Below are positions 15,284 to 23,900 of a stretch of DNA of 32,205 bases, piece after piece (position 1 is the first letter of the stretch; every line of letters starts with the position of its first letter). The notes under the pieces were generated by a model. It worked only from the letters and a program-made list of their open reading frames with translations. It was not told where the DNA came from and made no database searches. The position numbers and the translations under genes are program-made. The DNA lies in the NCBI GenBank assembly GCA_937958985.1, contig CALGLV010000026.1:1-32205 (forward strand), in the 5' to 3' direction. This DNA is from an uncultured Aquimarina sp. (GTDB lineage Bacteria > Bacteroidota > Bacteroidia > Flavobacteriales > Flavobacteriaceae).

Positions 15284-15336
15284 GGTTTCTATTTGATGAA
15301 ATAAGACGCTTAAACTAAACGTCAAATATGGAAACC
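15284..15336 (-). repeat. Nested inverted repeat between mesD and the transporter
   Basis: An inner hairpin of 8 bp (GACGTTTA against TTTAAGCGTC with one G-U, 15305-15323, 3-nt loop) sits inside outer arms GGTTTC (15331-15336 on minus) and GAAACC (15284-15289). There is no T-run, so it is not a standard terminator. It could set the relative level of the two genes (processing or attenuation site) or be a protein-binding site. Confidence 0.45.
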
Positions 15337-15359
15337 ATTTTTGAATTAATTTATTTGAA

Positions 15360-16388
15360 CTAAACCCCTAGTTCATTACGTATAATTTCGGCTCCTGCGC
15401 TTAAAGAATCTAATTTTCTTCTTGCTACGTTTCGGGATAATGGAGCCATACCACAGTTTGTACTAGGGTAAAGATTTTCGACAGCTACAAATTCTAAAGC
15501 CTTACGTATAGTGTTGGCTACCTCTTCAGGGGTTTCGATTTTGTTCGTTGCCACATCAATGGCTCCTACCATTATTTTTTTACCTCGAACGAGTTCCATT
15601 AAATCAAAAGGCACATGTGAGTTATGACACTCTAATGACACCACGTCAATATTAGAATTTTGAATTTTAGGAAAAATTTCTTCGTATTGACGCCACTCTG
15701 AACCCAATGTCTTTTTCCAATCATTATTCGCTTTTATTCCGTATCCGTAGCAAATATGTATTGCCGTTTCACAGTGCAAACCTTCAATAGCTCTTTCTAA
15801 TACTGCCATTCCCCAATCGTTTACCTCCTCAAAAAAAACATTAAATGCTGGTTCATCAAATTGTATAATATCTACTCCTGCATCTTGAAGTTCTCTTGCT
15901 TCTTGATTGAGGACTTTAGCAAATTCCCAAGCCAATTTTTCTCGGCTTTTGTAATGGTCATCATATAAAGTATCTACCATTGTCATCGGCCCTGGTAAAG
16001 CCCATTTTATAGGCTTGTTAGTCTGTTTACGTAAAAATTTAGCGTCATCAACAAAAACAGCTTTTTGACGTGAAACGGCATCTACAACAACAGGAACACT
16101 AGCATCATAACGGTCACGTATTTTTACAGTTTTACGATTTTCAAAATCTACACCACTTAAATGCTCAATAAAAGTGGTTACAAAATGTTGACGCGTTTGC
16201 TCACCATCACTTATAATATCAATCCCTGCCAATTGTTGTTCCTGTAAAGAAACGCGCAAAGCATCTTGTTTTCCTTCTCTTAGCTGATTGTCTTCTAATT
16301 TCCAAGGTGACCAAAGTTTTTCCGGTGGTGCAAGCCAAGCAGGTTTGGGTAAACTTCCAACAGTCGAGGTTGGTAATAATTTCTTCAT
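15360..16388 (-). CDS. mesD: Core-MetE methionine synthase, MesD type
   Basis: A 342-residue protein equal to the C-terminal catalytic half of cobalamin-independent methionine synthase; the N-terminal folate-binding half of MetE is absent. The zinc site is complete: H211-I-C213, E253 (SLECHNS) and C312 (STNCGMAPL). The opening PTSTVGSLPKP and IISDGEQTR are MetE-like and would place homocysteine. Folate-independent methionine synthases of this kind are known (MesA-MesD); the MesD group works with a DUF1852 partner, MesX, and needs oxygen, with the methyl donor unknown to my knowledge. The mesX gene lies directly upstream (29-bp gap), which supports the MesD assignment. Expected reaction: methylation of homocysteine to methionine in the cytoplasm. 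Confidence 0.88.
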   Translation of the reverse strand: MKKLLPTSTVGSLPKPAWLAPPEKLWSPWKLEDNQLREGKQDALRVSLQEQQLAGIDIISDGEQTRQHFVTTFIEHLSGVDFENRKTVKIRDRYDASVPVVVDAVSRQKAVFVDDAKFLRKQTNKPIKWALPGPMTMVDTLYDDHYKSREKLAWEFAKVLNQEARELQDAGVDIIQFDEPAFNVFFEEVNDWGMAVLERAIEGLHCETAIHICYGYGIKANNDWKKTLGSEWRQYEEIFPKIQNSNIDVVSLECHNSHVPFDLMELVRGKKIMVGAIDVATNKIETPEEVANTIRKALEFVAVENLYPSTNCGMAPLSRNVARRKLDSLSAGAEIIRNELGV

Positions 16389-16417
16389 AATAGCATAATT
16401 TTAATGTGTTGTATTAA

Positions 16418-17464
16418 TTACAGAGTGAAATTAGCAGACCATTGTTCTAAAGCACTTTTATAAGGCTTAATGAAATGCTTTTCTGCAAATTTACCTTGAT
16501 CAATTCCTAACTGGGTGCGCTCTTCTCGGTTGTAAACAATTTTAGTTATTGAATGGTCTTGATTTTTTAAACTCGGTTTATAGCACTTTCCTGCGCCAGA
16601 ATTGGCATTATAAATTTCAGGCCTATAAATTTTTTGGAATGTTTCCATGGTACTAATGGTGCTTATTAGCTCCAGGTTTGTATAGTCGGCTAATAAATCT
16701 CCAAAAAAATAAAACGCAAAAGGTGCAACACTATTAGATGGCATAAAATAGCGTACCTGTAAGCCCATTTTTTTGAAGTATTGCACTGTTAAAGAAGATT
16801 TGTCCGATTGGTATTCAAAACCCAATATAGGGTGATGATTTCCTGTACAGTTATACGTTCTATTTTCTGACACGCTTAAACATATAACAGGAGGTTTTGT
16901 GAAGTGTTTTTTGTAACTCTCCGATTGTACAAAACACTTAAATAAATTACCGTGTAACTCTCCAAAACTTTCTGGAATACTAAAACCCTCTTTATTCTTG
17001 TTGTGCTCTAAAAGTTGTATGCTAAAATCATAATCGCGTACGTACGAAGAAAAGTTATTACCGACAATACCTTCAATGCGCTTACCTGTTTCATGATCTA
17101 TAATATGTGTTTTTAAAATCTCAATTAACGGAAATGTTGTACTGCTGCCATCAATATCTAAATCGACAGAAAAAATTTCTAATTCTACCGAATAGCGATT
17201 ATTAGTAGGGTTATCCCAGTTAGCCAAGGTGTTAAAACGATTGTTAATCATAGTAATCGTATTTCGCAAGTTTTCTTGGCGACTTTCACCTCTTGCCAAG
17301 TTGGCAAAGTTGGTTGTTGTACGTGTATTGTTGGATGGTATATAGCTCTCATCGAAATAAATACTCTTTAATGCGAATGTTAAGTCATTCTTGATGGTAT
17401 CCTGAATGTTTTCCATACCGTTCTTTTCTTTTAATCTTGAATCTTCAAATATGAGTCCTTTCAT
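16418..17464 (-). CDS. mesX: DUF1852 protein, MesX partner of MesD
   Basis: A 348-residue soluble protein with strong DUF1852 character throughout: SNNTRTTTNFANLARGESRQ, ENLRNTITMINNRFNTLANW, GIVGNNFSSYVRDYDFS, GELHGNLFKCFV, MPSNSVAPFAFYFFGDLLAD, NLELISTISTMETFQKIYRP and a C-terminal FAEKHFIKPYKSALEQWSAN. MesX is required with MesD for folate-independent, oxygen-dependent methionine synthesis; its own chemistry is not known, and it may process the methyl donor. The first 16 residues lie outside the conserved part, and M17 (17416) is an equally good start. It is the first gene of a minus-strand operon with mesD and the TSUP transporter. The family is best known to me from Gammaproteobacteria, so transfer into this lineage is possible. 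Confidence 0.88.
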   Translation of the reverse strand: MKGLIFEDSRLKEKNGMENIQDTIKNDLTFALKSIYFDESYIPSNNTRTTTNFANLARGESRQENLRNTITMINNRFNTLANWDNPTNNRYSVELEIFSVDLDIDGSSTTFPLIEILKTHIIDHETGKRIEGIVGNNFSSYVRDYDFSIQLLEHNKNKEGFSIPESFGELHGNLFKCFVQSESYKKHFTKPPVICLSVSENRTYNCTGNHHPILGFEYQSDKSSLTVQYFKKMGLQVRYFMPSNSVAPFAFYFFGDLLADYTNLELISTISTMETFQKIYRPEIYNANSGAGKCYKPSLKNQDHSITKIVYNREERTQLGIDQGKFAEKHFIKPYKSALEQWSANFTL

Positions 17465-17538
17465 TTTAATCAGGTAGTTTTTATTTCTTGCAAATTTTAT
17501 AATAAAAGATTAATTAATTATAAATTCTATTAAAATAA

Positions 17539-17584
17539 GATAAAACACCTTTTAATATTTAATTATCAGATAAACCATCTTTTA
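17539..17584. promoter_or_regulatory. Direct repeats upstream of mesX, possible operator
   Basis: GATAAAACACCTTTTA (17539-17554) and GATAAACCATCTTTTA (17569-17584) agree at 14 of 16 positions and start 30 bp apart, close to three helical turns. The second copy overlaps the palindrome TTATC-A-GATAA. They lie ~75-120 bp before the mesX start, in the 356-bp gap 17465-17820. The rest of that gap is AT-rich; no SAM or cobalamin riboswitch was recognised. A near-consensus box (TA, 3 nt, TTTG) ~20 bp before mesX is a weak promoter candidate. Confidence 0.35.
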
Positions 17585-17777
17585 TTGATCACTATTTTAT
17601 TCGCAAAAAGAAAATTTATCTGAGTCCGATTTAGATCAAATTGAACTGTTTAACATTTTATACTATAGCAGTAATGAATTTTCTAAATAGTTACCCTGAT
17701 TCTAAAAACAAAAAACCTTCTGTAATACAACTTTAAATTAACATCTTCTCTAGATGTTAAAATTTCAATAAAACCAA

Positions 17778-17805
17778 GGAAACTTTAATTGTTTCTAAAG
17801 TTTCC
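17778..17805. promoter_or_regulatory. Operator: perfect 10-bp inverted repeat upstream of tetR
   Basis: GGAAACTTTA (17778-17787) and TAAAGTTTCC (17796-17805) are perfect inverted copies with an 8-bp spacer. The spacer contains the TTG of the -33 element, and the right arm fills the -33/-7 gap, so a bound dimer would block RNA polymerase. The symmetry fits TetR-family operators; the tetR gene begins 15 bp downstream, so autorepression of the efflux operon is the natural reading. Confidence 0.7.
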
Positions 17806-17816
17806 GAGTACATTTG
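17789..17816 (+). promoter_or_regulatory. Promoter of the tetR efflux operon
   Basis: TTG (17789-17791), 17 bp, then TACATTTG (17809-17816): a good fit to the Bacteroidota -33/-7 promoter. The final G is four bases before the tetR ATG at 17821, so transcription should begin at the A of the ATG (leaderless). Confidence 0.6.
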
Positions 17817-17820
17817 CTGC

Positions 17821-18456
17821 ATGCAAACTTGTGATACTGTAAAACAAGATATTATTAATTATGCGACAGATCTTTTTTTAACAAAAGGGTTCAAAAGCGT
17901 AACTATGGACGATTTGGCTTCCAAAATGGGAATGTCCAAAAAAACTATTTACACCTTTTTCAAAACCAAAAGTGACTTGGTAAAAGCATGTACCGAATTT
18001 ATGTTTTATTCCATTTCTGCAGGAATTGATACGATCAAAGAAGAAGCTTTAAATCCTATAGAAGAACTTTTTACTATTAACGATTTTGTTTTTAAACATT
18101 TAAAAAACGAAAGTTCTTCTCCCGAATATCAATTGCTAAAATATTATCCAAAAATTCATTCTTCCCTAAACCAAAAAAAGTTTGGAGTAGTACATAAATG
18201 TATTGTGGATGGCTTAGAAAAAGGCAAAAAAATAGGAATGTTTAGAACTGATATAGATCCTGAAATTATCTCTAGATTTTATTTTTTCTCTATTTCTCAA
18301 ATACGAGATAAAGAGTTATTTCCTGAAGAAATTTTCACTCCCTATAAAATAATAAAATCTTATTTAGATTACCATATTAGAGGTATTGCTACTCAAAAAG
18401 GGATTGCCTTTTTGGAAAAAAATATTTATAAAAAAGCACTTAATAACCAATTATGA
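17821..18456 (+). CDS. TetR/AcrR-family repressor of the efflux operon
   Basis: 211 residues. The N-terminal helix-turn-helix is clear: ATDLFLTKGFKSVTMDDLAS, then KMGMSKKTIYTFFKTKSDLV (about residues 15-55), the standard TetR recognition region. The rest is an all-helical ligand-binding and dimerisation part that shows no named ligand. It is the first gene of a four-gene operon; its TGA overlaps the ATG of the TolC-like gene by the shared ATGA. The perfect inverted repeat over its promoter suggests it represses itself and the pump genes until a ligand, often a pump substrate, binds. The promoter predicts no 5' leader, so translation would start from a leaderless mRNA. Confidence 0.92.
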   Translation: MQTCDTVKQDIINYATDLFLTKGFKSVTMDDLASKMGMSKKTIYTFFKTKSDLVKACTEFMFYSISAGIDTIKEEALNPIEELFTINDFVFKHLKNESSSPEYQLLKYYPKIHSSLNQKKFGVVHKCIVDGLEKGKKIGMFRTDIDPEIISRFYFFSISQIRDKELFPEEIFTPYKIIKSYLDYHIRGIATQKGIAFLEKNIYKKALNNQL

Positions 18457-19799
18457 TACTTAAAAAAACACTACTGTTTGGTAGCTTGTTATTCGCTCTA
18501 AATATTGGAGCTCAAGAAAAAAAGTATGCTTTTTCCTTGCAGGAAGCTATTTCGTTTGCTCTTGAAAACAGTTACACTTCTCAAAATGCGAGTAAAGAAG
18601 TTGCTAAAGCATTAAAACAACGATGGGAAACTGCTGCAGTGGGTTTACCACAAATTGATGGTGAAATTAGTTATCAAGATCAAATTAGGCAGCGACAAAT
18701 TGTTATTCCTGGTGAAATTGGTGGTGGGTCTCCGGGCACCTTAGTTCCTGTTCGTTTTGGAACTACCCAGCAAGCTAGTGTAAATGCAACCTTAACCCAG
18801 TTAATTTTTGACGGTTCTTACCTTGTAGGCTTACAAGCAGCTAGCTCTTTTATTGCCTTTGCGAATACCCAAAAAGAAAAGCAAGATTTATTGGTAATTG
18901 AAGGAGTTACCAACTCTTATGGAGCGGTATTAATTACTACAGAAAGTATCAAAATTCTTGAAGATAATATTGCTGCACTAACCAAAAACTTAAATGAAAT
19001 TCAAAAGATTTTTGAAAATGGGTTGGCGGAAGAAGAAAGTGTGGAGCAATTACAAATAACGCTGCTCCAAGTAAAAAATCAATTAAACAACACTAAGCGA
19101 ATTGATAAGTTATCTATACAAATGCTTAAACTGTCTTTAGGGCTTCCTTTAGAAAACGAATTAACACTTACCGATTCTTTAGAAAGTATTGCCGTTCAAA
19201 AAATGACTTCGGATACCGTTTTCAAGGAATTCGATATTTCTAAAAATAATGATTACAAACTTTCTGAATTATTAATTGATCAACGTCGTTTGGAAAACAA
19301 GTTAGAAAAATCGCGTTTATTACCGTCGCTTGGGGCCTTTTTAAATGGTTCTGTAGATTCTTTTGATAATGAATTTAATTTCTTAAAAACAAGTCAGCCT
19401 TGGTTTTCTTCCTTAACCTGGGGGGCGGCTTTAAAAGTTCCTATTTTTAGCTCTGGACTTAGTGGAGCTCGAATTAAACGTACCAAATTAGCCTATGAGC
19501 AAGCACAAATTTCTCATAAAGAAAACACACAACGCATTCAGTTAGGTTATGAAGATGCTAAAAGCAACTTTGAATTTGCAATAGATAACCTTAAAGCATT
19601 AGAACAAAATTTAGCTTTAGCTGAGCGTATCGAAAATAAAAATCAAATTAAATTTAATGAAGGGCTGAGCTCTAGTTTTGAACTTCGACAAGCACAAACT
19701 CAATTATACGCAGCACAGCAAGAATACCTGCAAGCACAGCTTAAAGTAATACAAACCAACGCCAAACTGCAATCTATTTTAAATATTTACAACCCATAA
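18453..19799 (+). CDS. TolC-family outer-membrane efflux protein
   Basis: 448 residues with a signal peptide ending NIGAQ (about residue 21). The mature part opens with FSLQEAISFALENSYTSQNA, the usual start of outer-membrane efflux proteins (OEP domain), and contains two long heptad-rich helical stretches, e.g. SFIAFANTQKEKQ and EQAQISHKENTQRIQLGY, with the second repeat ending in FELRQAQTQLYAAQQEYLQA. These build the trimeric barrel and periplasmic tunnel. It overlaps tetR by 4 bp and is 10 bp before the HlyD-like gene. It is the exit duct of the tripartite pump encoded here. Confidence 0.93.
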   Translation: MILKKTLLFGSLLFALNIGAQEKKYAFSLQEAISFALENSYTSQNASKEVAKALKQRWETAAVGLPQIDGEISYQDQIRQRQIVIPGEIGGGSPGTLVPVRFGTTQQASVNATLTQLIFDGSYLVGLQAASSFIAFANTQKEKQDLLVIEGVTNSYGAVLITTESIKILEDNIAALTKNLNEIQKIFENGLAEEESVEQLQITLLQVKNQLNNTKRIDKLSIQMLKLSLGLPLENELTLTDSLESIAVQKMTSDTVFKEFDISKNNDYKLSELLIDQRRLENKLEKSRLLPSLGAFLNGSVDSFDNEFNFLKTSQPWFSSLTWGAALKVPIFSSGLSGARIKRTKLAYEQAQISHKENTQRIQLGYEDAKSNFEFAIDNLKALEQNLALAERIENKNQIKFNEGLSSSFELRQAQTQLYAAQQEYLQAQLKVIQTNAKLQSILNIYNP

Positions 19800-19809
19800 T
19801 ATACCAACT

Positions 19810-20970
19810 ATGAAAAATATACTATACCTACTCTTTATAGCTACTACTATAGTTGCTTGTGGCAACAAAGAATCTTCCGTACAAGAAATTATTGACTCTA
19901 AAGACATTAAAGCTATAAGAGCTAAAAAGAAAGCTTTAGGATCAAAAATTCAAACTATTGAATCTGAAATTGAACAATTAAGTGCGGCTATCGAAAAGAT
20001 AGACCCCAATAAAAAAATCCCTTTAGTAACAACATTGAATGTAAAAAACACGGTTTTTAATCATTATATAGAGTTATTAGGAAATGTAGAAACCAAGCAA
20101 AATTTAGTACTAACTCCTGAGTTTCCTGGCATACTTACCGAGGTTTACGTAACGGAAGGACAGGCCGTAAGAAAAGGACAACTATTGGCTAAAATTGATG
20201 ATGGCGGACTAACACAGCAATTGGCACAAATGCAAATACAATCGGATTTAGCAAAAACTACTTTTGAGCGTCAACAACGCTTATGGAATCAAAAAATAGG
20301 TAGTGAAATTCAATATTTACAAGCTAAGGCGTCTTACGAAGCTCAAAACAAGGCATTAAGTCAAATGCGCAAAAACATTGCTAAAACTGCTGTAAAAGCT
20401 CCTTTTAGTGGACGTATCGACGATGTTATTACCGAAAAAGGATCGGTAGTTGCTCCTGGGCAAACTCCCCTACTGCGTATTGTTAGTTTAAATAATATGT
20501 ACGTAGAGGCTGCCGTACCCGAAAAATATATTAGTACCGTTAAAAAAGGGACAGATGTAGTTGTTGATTTCCCGGTATTAGGAACTTCATTAAATGCGAA
20601 TGTACGTCAAGCGGGAAGTTTTATAAATCCTGCAAGTAGAACCTACACTATTGAAGTTGCTGTGCCTAATAAAAACGGAAGTATCAAACCTAATTTAACC
20701 GCTAAACTTCGAATTAACGATTACACCAATACTAAGGCTTTATTAATTCCTCAAAATTTAATTTCAGAAAATGCGGAAGGCGCTCAATATGTATATGCTA
20801 TCGGGAAAAATGATAAAGGCATAACTATTGCTAAACAACAAACCATTACCACAGGAAAAATTCAAGGAGATTTAATTGAAGTACTTACTGGTATTAAAAG
20901 TAACGATCAATTAATTAGTGAAGGCGCTCGAAGTGTTAAAAACAACCAAGTAGTAGAAGTTTTAAAGTAA
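19810..20970 (+). CDS. HlyD/AcrA-like periplasmic adaptor lipoprotein of an RND pump
   Basis: 386 residues with a lipoprotein signal (TIVAC at residues ~13-17), so the mature protein is anchored by Cys17. A short coiled coil (IKAIRAKKKALGSKIQTIES) precedes the lipoyl half-motif ILTEVYVTEGQAVRKGQLLA; the hairpin with EIQYLQAKASYEAQ and the second lipoyl half IAKTAVKAPFSGRIDDVITE follow, then the beta-barrel region with VVDFPVLGTSL. It links the RND pump in the inner membrane to the TolC-like duct. The gap to the RND gene is 6 bp. Confidence 0.93.
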   Translation: MKNILYLLFIATTIVACGNKESSVQEIIDSKDIKAIRAKKKALGSKIQTIESEIEQLSAAIEKIDPNKKIPLVTTLNVKNTVFNHYIELLGNVETKQNLVLTPEFPGILTEVYVTEGQAVRKGQLLAKIDDGGLTQQLAQMQIQSDLAKTTFERQQRLWNQKIGSEIQYLQAKASYEAQNKALSQMRKNIAKTAVKAPFSGRIDDVITEKGSVVAPGQTPLLRIVSLNNMYVEAAVPEKYISTVKKGTDVVVDFPVLGTSLNANVRQAGSFINPASRTYTIEVAVPNKNGSIKPNLTAKLRINDYTNTKALLIPQNLISENAEGAQYVYAIGKNDKGITIAKQQTITTGKIQGDLIEVLTGIKSNDQLISEGARSVKNNQVVEVLK

Positions 20971-20976
20971 AAAGTC

Positions 20977-23900
20977 ATGAGTAAAGACCAACAAAACATC
21001 CACAAGGAGTTTGCACTCTCCTCTTGGGCAATCGATAACAAAACTGTTATTTATGTAATAATGCTGCTGTTTTTAATTTTAGGACTTTCCGCATACAATA
21101 GTATGCCAAGAGAAAATTTTCCTGAAATTATTGATAATAAAATATTTATAAGTGCTATTTATCCTGGAAATACTGCCGAAGATATTGAAAAACTGATTGT
21201 TGATCCGTTAGAAGATCGGTTGAACAATATCAGTAATAAAGTAAAAATGAAATCCACCTCGCAGCAGGATTATGGTATTATCGAAATTGAATTTGATGAA
21301 GCCATAACTGTTGACCAAGCCAAGCAAAAGGTAAAAGATGAAGTAGATTTGGAAACAGGAACCGAAGACTGGCCAACCTTTAACGGCGCCAAGGTAAAAC
21401 CTACGGTGTTTAATTTAAGTATTTCTGAAGAAACACCGATTCTGAACATCAATATTTCGGGAAATTACCCTGTAGAAAGACTAAAAAAGTTTGGTGAATA
21501 TTTAGAAGATAATATCGAAGATCTTAAAGAAATTAAGCAAGTAGATATCCGAGGAGCTGAAGAAAGAGAAGTTGAAGTTGCCGTAGATATTTACAAAATG
21601 ATGGCCGCCAAAGTAAGCTTTGATGATGTGTTAAATGCTATACGCCGAGGAAACGTTACCGTATCCGCAGGAAATATAATTGGTAGCGGTCAACAACGTA
21701 CCATGCGTATTATTGGGGAGATTGAAAAACCTACGGAACTTAATAATTTTGTTGTTAAAAATTTGGGAGGTATTGTTTATCTAAAAGATATTGCTACAAT
21801 TTCCTTTAAGGAAGAAGATGCCACTACGTACGCACGTCAAAAAGGAAAAAGTGTAGTAATGTTAGATGTTAAAAAGCGCTCTGGAAAAAATATGGTCGCT
21901 GCCGCAGAACAAATACAACAAATAGTAAAGGAGGCTAAAGAAAATATTTTCCCACAAGATTTAGAGGTTACCATTACCAACGATCAATCGTCTAAAACCA
22001 TCAATCAAGTAGATGATTTAGTAAACAATATTATATTCGGTATTCTTTTAGTGGTTATCGTACTGATGTTTTTCTTAGGGTTTCGAAATGCTCTTTTTGT
22101 AGGGTTCGCTATCCCAATGTCCATGTTTATGTCTTTTATGATTATAAGCTTAATGGGTTACACCTTAAACACCATGATTCTTTTTGCTTTAATTATGGGG
22201 CTAGGAATGCTTGTAGATAATGGTATTGTAGTAGTTGAAAATGTATACCGATTAATGGAGGAAGAAGGCATGAGCCGTATTGAAGCCGCTAAAAAAGGTA
22301 TTGGAGAAATTGCTTTTCCTATAATAATTTCAACCTTAACTACAGTAGCCGCATTTGTACCTTTAGGAATGTGGCCTGGTATAATGGGGCAATTTATGAT
22401 CTACTTCCCTATTACACTTTCGATTGTATTAGGATCATCTTTATTTGTTGCCATTTTTATAAATTCAATGTTAGTTTCTGCCTTTATGGAAACAGAAGCA
22501 CGCGAAATATCTTTTAAAAATTTAATAAAACTATCCGTTATTTTAATAGTATTAGGAACAACCATGCTATTAGTTGGTGGTGCGGTTAGGGGCTTTGGTA
22601 GTTTACTAATTGTAACTGCTTTACTTTTCTGGATTTATAAATATGCAATTAAACCGCTAGCCAGAGGTTTTCAAAACAAAACTTTAGTTTGGTTAGAAAA
22701 CGCTTACAAAAGCTTTGTAACCTTTGCTTTGAGCAAATTTTGGCCATTTGTATTTAGTGTAGGTACTTTTGCATTACTAATTTTCGCTTTTGCTGGATTT
22801 GGAAATTCGGTAGCTGAAAAACGTACCAAAATTGAATTTTTCCCAGACAATAAACCCAATCAAATTTTTGTTTATATAGAATATCCGCAAGGAACTGATA
22901 TTGCAAAAACCAATACCATCACTAAAGCCATCGAAAAAAGAGTGGCTTCCATTATAAACGACTCGGAATATATTGTAGATGGTAAAAACGTATTGGTAGA
23001 ATCTACCGTAGCCCAAGTTGGTAAAGGTGCTGGCAATCCTCAAACCGATGGCGGATCGGCTGCTGATTTACCTCACAAAGGAAAGATAACCGCTTCGATG
23101 CGAGAGTATAAATTCCGTAATGGAAAAGATTCAGAGGAGTTGCGAGCTAAAATACAAGAAGGCTTAAAAGGCATCTATCCTGGAGTTTCAATTTCTATTG
23201 AAAAAGAAGCTGTAGGCCCTCCTGTAGGCCCTCCAATTAATATAGAAATTACAGGTCAGGATTATGATATATTAATTCAAACTGCCGAAAAAATGCGTCA
23301 GTTTATAAACGCTAAAAATATTGCAGGTATTGATGAGTTGAAAATTGATGTTAATAAAGGAAAACCCGCAATGCAAGTTATTATTAATCGTGAAAAAGCG
23401 GGCGAACTTGGTGTAAGTAATGGCTTTGTGGGTAATCAACTACGCCGTTCTGTTTTTGGTGAAAAAGCGGGTGTGTACAAATTAGAGGGAGATAATTACG
23501 ATATTAATGTGCGTTTTAATGAAGAAAATCGCTACAATAACAATGCACTTTTCAATCAGAATATCACCTTTAGAGATCAAGCTACAGGGCAATTAAAAGA
23601 AATTCCTATTTCCGCCATAGCGACACAAAAAAACACCACTTCTTACAGTGCTATAAAACACAAAAATGCAACTCGTGTAGTTACTGTATATTCAGGCTTA
23701 AAACCTGGTTTTACTGATGCTGGTGCCATTGTAAGCCAAATAGAAGATGAAATGAAAAGTTTTGAAAAACCGCAAGGATTGAAATTTGATTTCACAGGAC
23801 AAATTGAAGAGCAAAACAAACAACAATCCTTTTTAATGGGAGCCTTTTTTACTGGTTTAGGACTTATCTTTTTTATTCTAATTTTTCAGTTCAGTTCTAT

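Noticed and set aside
17465..17640. SAM riboswitch upstream of mesX
   Set aside because: No recognisable SAM-I or SAM-II core or pseudoknot was seen in this very AT-rich stretch.
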